A DNA stretch of 64,000 bases from Gnetum montanum (taxonomy: Eukaryota; Streptophyta; Gnetopsida; Gnetales; Gnetaceae). The notes beneath the pieces were generated by a model that was not told the DNA's origin, made no database searches, and worked only from the letters and a program-made list of their open reading frames with translations. The DNA is taken from the NCBI GenBank assembly GCA_015680685.1, contig MNCI01000614.1, forward strand, positions 277,898 through 341,897, in the 5' to 3' direction. Below, piece by piece: positions 33,601-44,228 of the stretch. The stretch's first letter is position 1; every line of letters begins with the position of its first letter. The position numbers were made by a program, and so were the translations under genes.

Positions 33601-35318
33601 GGGGCTCTTGTCATCAAGGAAAATCCTCCTACTGATGAGGAGGACATTTTTTAAGATGAAGAAGAGTCTCCTATGGATGAAGAGGGTGCTAGTGCCTTGA
33701 AAAGAAAGGCACTAGCGAATAAAGAGGAAGCCTACATCGACCAAAAAGGGACTTCTACCGGAGGTCCCTCCGCTAAATGCAATTCAGCATCAGGGGAGTG
33801 GACACAAGCTAAGGGTGCTGCCATAGTCTTGAGCTAGAAAGGAGGGGAACTACAATTAGACGCAGGTGAGTTTGAGAATATATTCAATGATATGCCGATG
33901 AACGATCCCTCCATTATCACCCCTAAGGGTTTACTAGGTAGAAGCCCTCACACTATCTTTTGCGTTACCCACAACTTTATTTCAGTCCATCTTGGTCATT
34001 ACTGATGCATTTGGTTGCATGATAGACACCACTGTTAATGCTGCAGGACCTCCTCTAATTCACTTGGAACCATGGGCCGAGACCCCTGACAAGCTTACGT
34101 TTATGTAAGGGGTCATCGATGACATGATCGACCATCTTAGATAGGTTGATCCTGAAGTGGGTAAGTGAAATAGCTATGCTAGGCTTTTTAAGGTTGGTAC
34201 GCTATACGTCTTAAGCCGCTAACTTTGCTACGATAATGTGACTAATGTGCTCTTTATGTGGTTACAACCTCTTGACTCAAATTAGACCCAAAGCGAGTGT
34301 TGAAAGTCTATGCCATGCCTACATTCCCACCTGAAGTGGCCAAGGTGCCTCGTCGCATATACAATGAGGCTAGCAAATGCACTTTGCACTCGGCATGCTC
34401 CTTGTGGGAGTGTAGGCGTGTCAACGAGGACTTATGGAAACGGGTCCAGAGGATTGAGAAGGAGAAGGCTGAACTAAGCACCAAAGTGGGAGACCTCCAA
34501 TCTAGGTACGAGTTCCTCCTAGCCCATGATAAAAACGATGGCGATTGGCACATGACTGTCATAGATTATGCTAAATTTTGGATAGTTGTGTGGTGCAACA
34601 ATGAGACCACTTGGGAGATAATAGAATAGTAAATAAAAATGGACTTGTTGTCTCAGAAGAACCAGGACTGAAAATACTACAGTGCTAGAGTTTACGAGTG
34701 GGGGTAGTCCCAGAAAAACTATAAACATATGTATAAACTAGAACATGCCACCTACCGCGAACTATATCGGGATGCTTTAGTGAAGGTGTTTACCTATGAA
34801 GAATTCTTGAATGCCATTGGCACTTTTGAAGCTTATAACAAGTTCATGGAGCAAGTAATAGTCAGTGAATCTCCTGAATGGGAAGTGGACCTTCCCACAA
34901 GTGTGACTGCTACTACCTCCTTTTCTCTGGGACCGTCGAGATGGACGACCATTGAAAAGGAGAAAGTTGCTGTAGATGTTGAACCTAGTGCTAGGCACTG
35001 GGTAAATATGACGAAGGAGGAGGTCTGGCACCACCTTGGGCTTTGTTTGGATCGCATACCCTTTGAGACAGACACAGGGCCATCTCGGGTTAGTCACTTT
35101 CTACTATGTAAAGGCCTATGTTTTATTCTAGCTTTCATGTGTTGCTCTAGTTGACTACTTCACTTTTCATAATGTAGATTCCAGGTGAAGATGCAGGGCC
35201 TAATGAGGGCGACAATGAAAAGGTGAACAAAGGTAGTGCATAGGAAGGCAATGCGAAAGGGAATGATGCAGGAGTAAATGATGTGGGCGAAGATGATGTA
35301 GGTGTAGATGACCCATGA
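30614..35318 (+). pseudogene. Antisense multi-exon gene of element B with HAD/NIF-phosphatase-like exon
   Basis: Exons deduced by comparison with C: 30614-30732, 31329-31769, 31853-32126, 32261-33310, 33461-33865, 34026-34160, about 34286-35088 and 35178-35318, all with GT..AG borders, ending in TGA. Exon 2 corresponds to the HAD-like domain seen in C (LIVLE..GVL, then FLQFLLQRFSVIVWS, then a W..PEY..YNTL stretch). Exon 4 has a conserved block (LFLDLFGILADG, YPIFCALAFPQLL) like plant transposon proteins. Exon 5 starts with a poly-Glu run. Exon 7 is a coiled-coil segment with SLWECRRVNEDLW. In-frame stops, a 1-nt loss at the exon 3 start and a lost exon 7 acceptor show that this copy is dead. 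It lies opposite to B, between PR and RT. Confidence 0.75.
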
Positions 35319-35496
35319 CAGCATGGGCTTTTTGAGATTTTTTTTGAATTTTTTTTTTGCAAAACTGTTGCAAACATTGTTTGATGGGAAAACTTTGAAT
35401 GAAAAGGAGAATTTTGGAAAATGATTTGGCTTCATGTAAGCTTATGGGTTACCTATGTAATCGATTTTATGTTATGTTTTCATTTTTTTGATGTTT

Positions 35497-35783
35497 TAGT
35501 TTTAGGCCATTTCGAGCCTATACTAGTTTTAGGCCATTTTGGGCCGTGCGTAGTTTTAAGCCATTTTAGGCCCTTGCTAGTTTTAGGCCATTTCGGGCCA
35601 CTGCTAGTTTTAGGCCATTTTGGGCCATTACTAGTTTCAGGTCATTTCGGGCCATATATAGTTTTAGGCCATTTCAGGCCTACTCTAGTTTTAAGCTGTT
35701 TCGGGCCTTGGTATCGTAGCGTAGTTTTAGGCCTTTTTGGGCCATGGGGTAGTAGCATAGTTTTAGGCCTTTACAGGCCGTGG
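35497..35783 (+). repeat. 27-bp minisatellite TAGTTTTAGGCCATTTNGGGCC in B
   Basis: Ten units. The first seven have an exact 27-bp period, and the last three are lengthened by GTAGCGTAGT-like inserts. Each has GGCC..GGCC arms around a short loop. One (35665-35682) is a six-base-pair stem TAGGCC/GGCCTA with a six-base loop. Because 27 is divisible by 3 it creates a false ORF with a 9-residue repeat. It lies between the 3' ends of the antisense gene and the protease. Confidence 0.9.
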
Positions 35784-36048
35784 TAAAGTGAAAAAATGAT
35801 ATGCTAACAAAAAGGCGGTACTTAATGTAGATACATGGGTGCGAAACAAAAAGGTGGTAAATGTACAAAGGATGCGAATTAGGGAAGAAGTAGTGCGGTT
35901 GCTATGCTATGCGTAACTGCTTCTTGACCTATCGTGGATTGGGTGAGGTATAGGATCGAGGCACTTTACCATGACCTTCGTCTATATCATTGTCCTCTAT
36001 TTGGAAGGGCAACTCAGCCCACGCGTTTTTGTTTTCTAAACTAGCTTG

Positions 36049-36756
36049 CTAAGCTAGCTCTCTTGCTAAACGGTAAGTATCTATAGAGACAGGCGCTTCA
36101 TTCTCAGAGGTTACGACCTTTGAGCCTTGTTCCATATGCACGTTATTGATAGCTTCTGTTGCTAGCTCGTCGCCATGGATTACCACCTCCTTGCCTGCAT
36201 AAGGTAGATGGATTTCCTGATGTATGGGCGAAGAGATTACTCTAAGTTGCACTAACCATGACCTTTCTAAGATTAGGTTAATCCTGGGCATCTCTTCAAC
36301 CATGATGAATGTTGCATTTGTCGGGAACTAGTCCCCTACCATGAAGTCAATGTGGACTATGCCCTTCACCACGACCCATGCCCTATTGAACGACTTTAAG
36401 AAAGACGTTGTTGTGGGTTTGATCTGGTTGACCAAACCCAACTTATTAACAATAGGGAAAGGAATGACATTTGTAGCAGCTCCATCATCAATGTGTACCC
36501 TTCGAATCTTATGTTGGTTAACCCGAATTATGATGAACATGGGTGCTATAGTCACCTGATCCTTTTCAGGATCTTCCCTAATGGAATCATTGCAAAAATT
36601 CAGTTGGGATGGCTTTGGTTTTGTAGGCGCAGAAGGAAACATGACCAAATGGATTGCCTTCTCTTCCATTGGCATATTCTCGTCAACCGGAATTGCCGTT
36701 AACATGTAGACCAAAGCCTCATTATGTGTGGTAGATGTCATGATCAGGTCGTACAA
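36049..36756 (-). pseudogene. Aspartic protease region of element B
   Basis: The minus-strand frame holds RRVHIDDGAATNVIPFPIV, the retropepsin active-site region with D-[DG]-G-A in place of DTGA. It is followed by KGIVHIDFMVGD and NLILERSWL (normally ILGRxWL; the G is E here). The frame then continues into IHQEIHLPYAGKEVVIHGDE, which is also conserved in C and D. There is one stop between 36328 and 36303. The open tail continues to about 35890 (ELPFQIEDNDID) before it stops without running into RT. Confidence 0.8.
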
Positions 36757-36860
36757 GCTAAATGTAGTGTTTTTTTTTGTTTCAGAGCTTGCTTGACCTG
36801 GGTGAGGGTGCTTAAAAGGTCCTATCCACCTTCCAGTTTACTACCTTTCTCCTCTTTTAT

Positions 36861-37595
36861 TCATCCCAAAATATGAATTTTCCAAGGAGGGATAGTTTCG
36901 GGCCTAGGTTCAGACCCTTTTGGGCAAGGTGGCAAAGACTGTGTAGGTGTAGCAATGTTTCCCTTCAGTGACGAGGGCGTAGATGCAGGGGGTGAATATG
37001 TAGGCTTGGAAGTACCTGGGGTGGTACTTTCTCTTGATGTCTCACCTGTGAAGTGCACTTCCCATTTCTTAGGACGAGAAGGCTGTGAAGCTATCTTATG
37101 TGGGGAAGGGACTGTTGAATGGGTTGGTCCCCTGATAACGAATGGAGCTAATGGTGTTAATGGGCAGGGTGGTGTGGTTTTGCTAATAGGTGGTGTAGGC
37201 ACAGATGCTTGGGGAGGGACTCTCAAGACAAAAGGTTGTTGCGGGGTTTAGTTAGCCATTGGTGGTGCTGGTGCACTATGTTGAGGCACATAGACCACAA
37301 ATGGCTGCTGGGGTGATTTAGGATTACTGTCAATGTCGATAGTGTTGATAATGTAATTGGTGTTGCTGGCATTAAGAGGATTCATGTAAACATGTAGGGA
37401 TTGATTCTCAGGGCATACTGGGTTACTTTCGTCTAGCACCAGTTTACCCTGATCGATCATCCTTTGGATGTCGTCTTTCAATGCCATGCAGTAATCTGTG
37501 TTGTGACCACATTGTTAATGGTAGGCACAAAACCGCTCTAGCTTGAAACCCTTAGGAACTGGGGGCTCGTTGGGGAAAGCCAAAGAGGGGTTCCT
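36861..37595 (-). pseudogene. C-terminal gag fragment of element B, cut by element C
   Basis: Starts in mid-gag at RNPSLAFPNEPPVPKGFKLE, followed by a zinc-binding-like FCAYH..GHNTDYC. It continues with MALKDDIQRMIDQGKLVLDE and a Pro-rich linker. D has the same series (54019-54414). The codons run intact to 37595, and the next base is the LTR end of C. The gag capsid part is therefore missing because of insertion rather than decay. Confidence 0.8.
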
Positions 37596-39293
37596 TGTAG
37601 TGATTAAAAATGTTAGTGGCTGGAAGACACCATGGGGTCGACGGATGCGATAGTTTCGACCTCGTATCTGTGGGAGGGCCATGCTGGGTGTGTGCGGACA
37701 CAGGGTGCCCTAAACGGTCTAGTCGATCAGACATGGACTTACATCGACGTCAATATAACCTTTTGTAATGTAAATAATGTGGAATGTGAGATAATGCTTG
37801 AAAGTAAATGAAACAGGAGAGAAACTATAAAAAAATGCGACAGTAATACGAAGTAATGTTTAAAGGTGAATAAAATAGAAAATGATGCAAAACGAGATGA
37901 CATGGAAGAAATAAAGTAAAGTGTAGTTAGAAACATGCACCACTCCGAAGCTACAAATTCACTTGGTCAGGGTGGATACAATCGGTTGCATAACGTGACG
38001 GAGTGCAGAAATCTGGAGAGTAACCAAGGCCCGTTGAGTGAAAAGAGCTATGTGCTTGGACGTAGACTTGGATACAAACAATGCGGGGTTCTACCAAGGT
38101 GGTAGAATGGAGACGGGACCCCATGCCAGCTAAGAGAGACTCACTGTTTATAGTGTTAAACAGATGACTTTGATGTTACAATGCTAGAGAGAGGAGAAGT
38201 CTTTATTCTAGAATTCCAAAGTTCCCACCCCTTGGAAGCTGTTTGCTTTAAAAAGGATGTGAACTCTTTTGAAATTTCCAACCTTTAAAAATTGCATACT
38301 TCTTTTGCATGCTTTTTTCCAGGGTATTTATAGGACAGAGGGCGTGTGAAATGGGTGGTTTGAATGCTACGTTCCTTAGGCCTTCGTTGTCTTGCTGGCG
38401 CTACTTGTGCCATTTGTGACCAGTGGACCTATAAGACCATTGTGATACGAACTTGTATGCAATAACTGCAATCCTACTATGCCGTAATTGCACTGTCAAC
38501 ATCTAGAGACGTGAGCGAACGGTCTGATTAGGTGGAGTGCATTGATGTCACTCAATCACCTGCATGCCTTGCTATGCTTTATGATGTAGCATGCTTAGCG
38601 TAGCGTCGCACTTTGTCACACGTTCTGCTATATGTCAGATGCTTGCTACACTATGCTATGCTACGTAGCGTAGTGTAGTGTACCAACTAGCCTTAGTCAC
38701 GAAAGCTTTACTGATTTGCGAACCTTGTCTTCTGTGATGCAAGTCTTGTAAACTTCGTTGAATTTGCCTTTCGAATTACCTTCTGTCTCTTTCACAGGAT
38801 TGCTACGCCTTGCTGTGCCATGTAGCTCAGCGTAGTGTAGTAGCAGACATGATCTGCCGCTTCCTGACAGAAAGGGACATCATTGCAGAACTCGAAATTG
38901 GGCGAGGGGAGTGGGTAGTGAAGTCATTGCCATGGTATGTTGCGTGACGTAGCATAGCGTAGGACTTCGTTCTGCCATCATCCTCTGAAGCTTGCTACGT
39001 TATATAGTGTAGCAGGCTTCATGACTTAGAAAACTTGCCGAACCATTTTTTTGCGCATCCAGAGTGCTGCTGCCAATTCTGCACACTGTTTTTGAGTAGG
39101 CTATCGGCTCGTTAGGCTACCTTGGCGGACAGGCAGGATTGCACGGAACCTATCCATGCTCAAAAGTAGAAAATTTGCCGAACTGGCCTTCCTGAACTCA
39201 GAACATTCTCCTCTCAATGAGTTGCTGTAGTGTTGCGCAGACTACAAGAGCCTGGTGAAGCAAGGATGACCCCATATTTTTTAGGGTGTTTCA
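37596..39293 (-). repeat. 3' LTR of element C
   Basis: 1,698 bp. On the minus strand it starts TGAAACACCC after GAGGGGCCAA and ends ...AATCACTACA. TATA box at 38325-38332 (minus). Contains GCTACGCTA-type palindromes (38644-38682, about 38800-38850, about 38935-38965). Confidence 0.82.
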
Positions 39294-39309
39294 TTGGCCC
39301 CTCTTTGTT
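39294..39309 (-). other. Polypurine tract of element C
   Basis: AACAAAGAGGGGCCAA on the minus strand, adjacent to the LTR start TGAAAC. Homologous to 24319-24333 in B. Confidence 0.75.
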
Positions 39310-40578
39310 GATGTCTGGAGAACAGGCTCGATGGACGTCAGTAAAGAATACGAAACATTGCAGCAGGTGAAATGCTAAGGTTGTCACTTGGTGAGTGCTG
39401 AGACATTGCTTAGCTGCGCTTGAGAGTGTTGCATTGGTTTTGTAGAGGTTAAGATAGAGAGAAAAGATGATGTTTAGCCAAGTTCTTTGTCGGAGTGCTC
39501 TAAGGGGCTTGTTTTCATTTTCATCTTTGACTGGCGTTGTTCTTCAACCTCTTGTAGGATAGGTGCTCCCTTTGTAGGATGTGTTTCGTTACATCTGTGA
39601 AGGGTTTTGACCTACCTACGGACACCTTCCATATGGCGAGTTATGTTATGCATGTGCTGGAGTTTGCACTCTCAAATAGCCACGTTAGTCGAGGCACTTG
39701 CTTCGCGATGCAGTAGCATTTGCTGCTGTAGCGAGATTTGTTTGCGGGGACGAGGTCTTGATGGCTACTGGCATTGTTGTTACTCATGGGTACCGTTGCT
39801 GGTGTGAGATGCCCAAAGAAGGGAGGCCAGCAGCAGCTCTGGCAATGTCGACGTGGAGGAGTTGGGTGTGGATGACTTGGAATCCCTGCCAGGGGTTTGC
39901 ATCCCTGGCTTAGCCATGGGATCAGTTGCCACATAGCTAATGTCGTGCAAGCCTAGGCATTGGTAGGGAGCTGGAGCAACAATATTGTGGCTGGGCCACA
40001 ATATTTCCGAAACTCCAAATGCAGGAGCTAACCCAAGAACTACCGTCAGGGCGATGGGCCATGGTGACAGTAGGTTCGGAGGGTTAGTATGACACCATAT
40101 GGCATCTTCAGAGAGTTAGCATGGTGCCAAGGGTGGTGGCATTGCATATGTTCTGGATGGCGTTCTGAGTGTGTCGTGAATGGTGTTCTAGAGCTACAGC
40201 ATCCCACCCACTTGTTAGCATCGCACCCACTCGTTTGGTGTATATTTGGTGCTGGTGCATGTTGGGGATGCGATGCGAACCCAGTTTAAGGTCTTGGTAG
40301 ACCATGTGCTGGTTTAAGGTCCCAACAGACCACCGTTTTGGTTTAAGGTCCCAGCAGATCGTACATGCTAGTTTATTGTCGTAGAGGACATGCAATGCCA
40401 GTTTATACTCATAGTTGACTAACAGTGCTAGTTTTACATCGTCGCAGATGGCTATTGCTAGTTTAACACCGTAGCGGGCGTTGCTTGATGTTGCTAGTTT
40501 ATTGTCATTGCGGATGCTACCTGGTGCGACTGCCAGTTTACCGTCGTAGCGGATGGTGCTTGTTGTTGCCGTTGCACT
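39310..40578 (-). other. 3' UTR of element C, with hairpin-unit repeats at 40268-40560
   Basis: No gene. The part next to integrase holds about eight units of the AGTTTA-arm-loop-arm type, for example GGTCCCAACAGACC (GGTC/GACC). The rest aligns patchily with B 24334-25675. ORFs such as 39607-39807 are not kept in B. Confidence 0.65.
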
Positions 40579-43420
40579 TTAGACGTAGTATGGCTTGAGA
40601 TACATGTGGTTCATCTAGTTGGTGAATTCATTACTGTCCATGTCTGCTAGTTTGAAGGCTCCATTTCCAAAGGCTTTAGTGACCACATAAGGACCTTCCC
40701 AGTTGGCTAAGAATTTGCTCACGTGCTCTCAGACGAAGGACTTAGGCGTGATAGGCCCTATGAGGTCTAGTCCCCATCATTGGAAGGGCCACGTGATTTG
40801 CATTGGGTGCAGGTCTGTAGGTGCTACGTGTATGAGATTTGCATATCTCTAGCATGTGTCGCACGTCTTGGCTTTCGACAAGTAGTCATGTTCCATGTAG
40901 GGCCAATAGTACCCTAGGTGTCTGATTTTCACCGCTATAGCCCTGGGTGCTATGTGTCCACCGCACAGCCCTTCATGAACCTCATTAACTACCTTTTGTG
41001 CTTGCTCGCCACCCACACATGCCAGAAATATCCCATGGTAGGATCGTCAGCACACTACATCATTTTCCATGAGCATGTATTGTTGAGCATGCTTACGGAT
41101 TGCATCTCTTTGGTCCGATGTCCATTCACTTGGGGGTTCGCCATGTTGTAGATAAGCTTTAATGTTATTGTACCACTCCGGGGTATCCGCAGCATTGACA
41201 GAGGCCACGTGTTCCACTTGAGTGATAGGCTCTACACATTCTGTGATCGCAGTTGGTAGGTTTGCCAAAGAATGTGATGGGATGTTTAACGCGAGGGTAG
41301 CTAGGGCGTCTACTACGATGTTCTCGTTACGTGACACATGTTGCACATCAATGGTTGTGAATTGCTTAAGTAGGATTTTTGTGAGGTCACAGTAGGGTTG
41401 TAGGTGTGTAGCCTTGTAGGCATAGACTTTGGTGATTTGATTCATGATTAGTTGTGAATCTCCTTGAATTTCCAGATGTTGTATATGCAGTGCTTGGGCA
41501 GTTAAGAGGCCTTTGAGTAGCCCCTCGTATTCTGCCACGTTGTTGGTGCAAGGGAATGCAAAACGATAAGCAGATGGGTACATTTCCCCAGAGGGGAATG
41601 TGATCGTGGCAGTGGCACTACCTCTGCGCATGGTTGAGGCACCGTCGAAATGTAAGGTAGCCTCCAAATGCAATGGGATGATGGCAACATTGCTAACGTA
41701 TTTGTCTAGGAATTCTAGGTCTATGGTAGCCTGGTCGTCGACTGGTGAGGCCGTAAGTTGGGTTGCTAGGGCTTGACCCTTTGTCAACGATTAACTTACA
41801 TAGCATAGGTCGAACTCTGCGGTTATTGCCTTCCATTGGGCTATCTTGCTACTTTCGTACAGGCTGCTGGTGATAGCCCAGAGCATGCTGCTTTTGCAAA
41901 TGATGTTGGTTGTGCTACGGAATAGGTAATGTTGCCATTTCTTCAGTGCGAGCACTAGGGCTAGGTAGTTCCTCTCCACTTCGTTGTACATCACCTCGCA
42001 TGCTACTAGTGCATGGCTTAGGTAATACATCGGCATCTCAGAACTGTTGTCCCACTTCTAACATAGCAATGCTACTATGGATGTGTTGGAAGTGGCAAAG
42101 GTATATGAAGAAAGACTTGTTCCTTTGTGACGAGTTCACCATTGGGAGGTGCGAGAGCTCCTTCTTCAGGTCATCGAAGGCTTGTTAACACTAGGTTGTC
42201 CATTCAAAGTCAACCCCCTTTTTTAGAAGATGTTGCTTGGGGTGTAATTTGTCAGTTAGCCTAGCTATGAACCTTTGAATGAATTGTACCCTGCATTGTA
42301 AACCGCGTAACTCCTTAAGGTTTGTGGGAGGCACTAGATTGACGATGGCCTTGACTTTGTCGGGGTCCACCCGTATTCTAGCCTCTGATACTACGAACCC
42401 TAACATGTGTCCGGTCTTTACTCAGAAGACGCGCTTCTTAGGATTGAGATGTAAGTTGTGCATTTGGAAGCACTTGAGGATTACCCCTAGATCTCGTGGG
42501 TGATCAGCTACCTCCTTGGACTTAACTGCTATGTCATCTACATAATCATTTAATGTTTCTAGGATGTACTCACTGAAAATGTAGGTCATGGCTCGCTAGT
42601 AGGTTGCTCCATCATTCTTGAGCCTAATAGGGATCATGGTATAGCAGAAAGTTCCCCATGGAGTCATGAAGGTTGTTGAAAGCTAGTGCTCTGGGTTGAT
42701 GCAGATTTGGTTGTATCTAGAGAAGCCATCCATGAAGGATAGCAAAGCATGACCAGCCGTGGTGTTGATGAGTTGATCAATGCTTGGGAGTGGGAAGTTG
42801 TCTTTGATCGTTGCCTTATTCAAGTCTCAGAAGTCTATACAGATTTGTATCCTTCCTATTTTCTTCGAAACTACAATGATGTTGGACACCCACTCTGAAT
42901 AGTCGACCGCGCGAATGAAACCTGCTTGGTATAACTTAGTGATTTCATCCCTCATGGCTAATGCGATTTTTGGCTTAATTCTACGAGCCTTTTACTTGAA
43001 TGTCTTTACGTGTGGGTCTAGGATGATGTTATGTTGAATTAGCTGTAGATCTAGACTCGGCATGTCGCTGTACGACCATGCGAAAACATCAATGTGATCT
43101 TGCAGAGTTTTAACTATGCCTTCATGTGTTTGTGTGTCTAGGAGGGAGCTGAGTCTTAATGTCTTTACCTTCCCCTTTGACATGGTCACAGGTATCTTGA
43201 CAAGAGGATCCTTGGTTACATCCTCGGCCTCTAAATCTAGGGCTTGGACTAGGTGTCTAGGCCAATCTAGGAATGCTTCTTTGGCTGCTATAGTGTTAAT
43301 CGTAGTCGACCCCCAGTCGATCATGTCAGGGTTCAACTGTCTCGTGAGCTTGTCCTATGGCCTTGCTAACATTAAAGGCCTGGAAAGGGCACGATGGATT
43401 CCCATCTCTTGCTTGACCTG
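40579..43420 (-). pseudogene. Pol of element C, frameshifted, with integrase core deleted
   Basis: Starts after a splice-acceptor-like GGCAG (43418-43422, read on the minus strand). The pre-RT block FAWSYSDMPSLD is shared with B. The RT box is YVDD (about 42533-42546). A frameshift lies between 42190 and 42036 (an extra base near 42090-42105 compared with B). Both RNase H domains are present; the archaeal-type one (41787-41400) has TNNVAEYEGL. Integrase keeps the N-terminal finger and GLDLIGPITPK, then jumps at about 40740 to FLANWEGPYVVTKAFG near its C-terminus. The whole DDE core (about 700 bp in B) is deleted. Confidence 0.85.
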
Positions 43421-43539
43421 CCATCATAAGATGAAAGCTTGGGTAAGGATCATCAGAGATTGTGTGAAACAAAAATTTGCAAAGCAACACCGAGATGCAA
43501 CTTGCTAAGTGAGGCGATGTAAAGATTGAACATTTTCTA

Positions 43540-43940
43540 GTTTAAGGTTGTGGCGGACCACCAAGGTGTGAGAGTGTAGAATTGCTAATGGAACATGTGA
43601 CTATCGATATGCGAATGCCAAACTACTAGTTTATTGGCATCTTGAACTGCCATATTGTAACATGCAAAATCTTGATATGCAAAAAAAAAAAGGAAATTAC
43701 AAGTACAAGGAGTATCGAACTGCCAGTGTGAAAATGGAATCATGAAACCACTAGGAAGGGTGATACTACCTATGTGGAAGAGGATAAGGCGACTTCTGGT
43801 GTAAGGATATGGTTAGTTTAATGTCATTGCAAACTGCGAACGTAACAGGTTGAAACTACTATTTTTAGGGTCTTTTCAAATCCTAAGGAGTGTAACTATG
43901 CTAGGCTCGTTAGTTTAAGGTCTTTTCGGACCCTTAATCA
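43540..43940 (+). repeat. Hairpin-unit repeats between RT and antisense gene in C
   Basis: AGTTTAAGG...GCGGACC and GTTTAAGGTCTTTTCGGACC units with long degenerate spacers, at the same place as 29960-30330 in B. Confidence 0.7.
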
Positions 43941-44120
43941 AAAACAAATATTATTATATTTTTTCTTTGTCTTTGGGAAGGCAAGTAGTTGGCTTGAAGC
44001 ATGTCAAGGCTTAAATGCTAATAGTGTTATGATGTTGTGGCAAGGATGCTACACTGCACGGCATGCTCCGCATTAATTAGAGAGAGAAAGAGGTAAGTTT
44101 CCCTATCTTGCCCTTGCGGG

Positions 44121-44128
44121 TATAAATA
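44121..44128 (+). promoter_or_regulatory. TATA box of the C antisense gene
   Basis: GGGTATAAATAGGGG. The following 100 bp resemble those of B (AGCACAGA motif at similar distance). Two in-frame ATGs follow at 44229 and 44271. The second aligns with the B start. Confidence 0.65.
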
Positions 44129-44228
44129 GGGGTTAAACCTAGGCGATTTTACTATTTCCACCGTAGGAGCACAGAACCCTTAGCGGAGCATACGACGATT
44201 TCAGAGCACGAAGCAGTTGACTAGCAAG

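Larger units (their letters stand above)
22420..37595 (-). mobile_element. Element B: Tat-lineage Ty3/gypsy element, 5' end missing
   Basis: In element orientation (right to left): gag C-terminus, protease, an antisense multi-exon gene, RT, RNase H, a second archaeal-type RNase H, integrase, minisatellite-rich 3' UTR, polypurine tract and 3' LTR. The dual RNase H is diagnostic of Tat (Ogre/Retand/Tat) elements. It stops within gag at 37595, exactly where the LTR of C begins, so C inserted into B's gag. B's 5' LTR and gag N-terminus are absent from the window. Confidence 0.85.

Noticed and set aside
34308-35097. Minus-strand ORFs opposite exon 7 of the antisense gene in B
   Set aside because: Shadows of the plus-strand coding frame. 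Residue conservation among B, C and D is on the antisense-gene frame.
35421-35786. 121-residue plus-strand ORF with a 9-residue repeat (VLGHFGPLL-like)
   Set aside because: It is created by the 27-bp minisatellite. The frame persists only because 27 is divisible by three, and the counterpart in C is not open.
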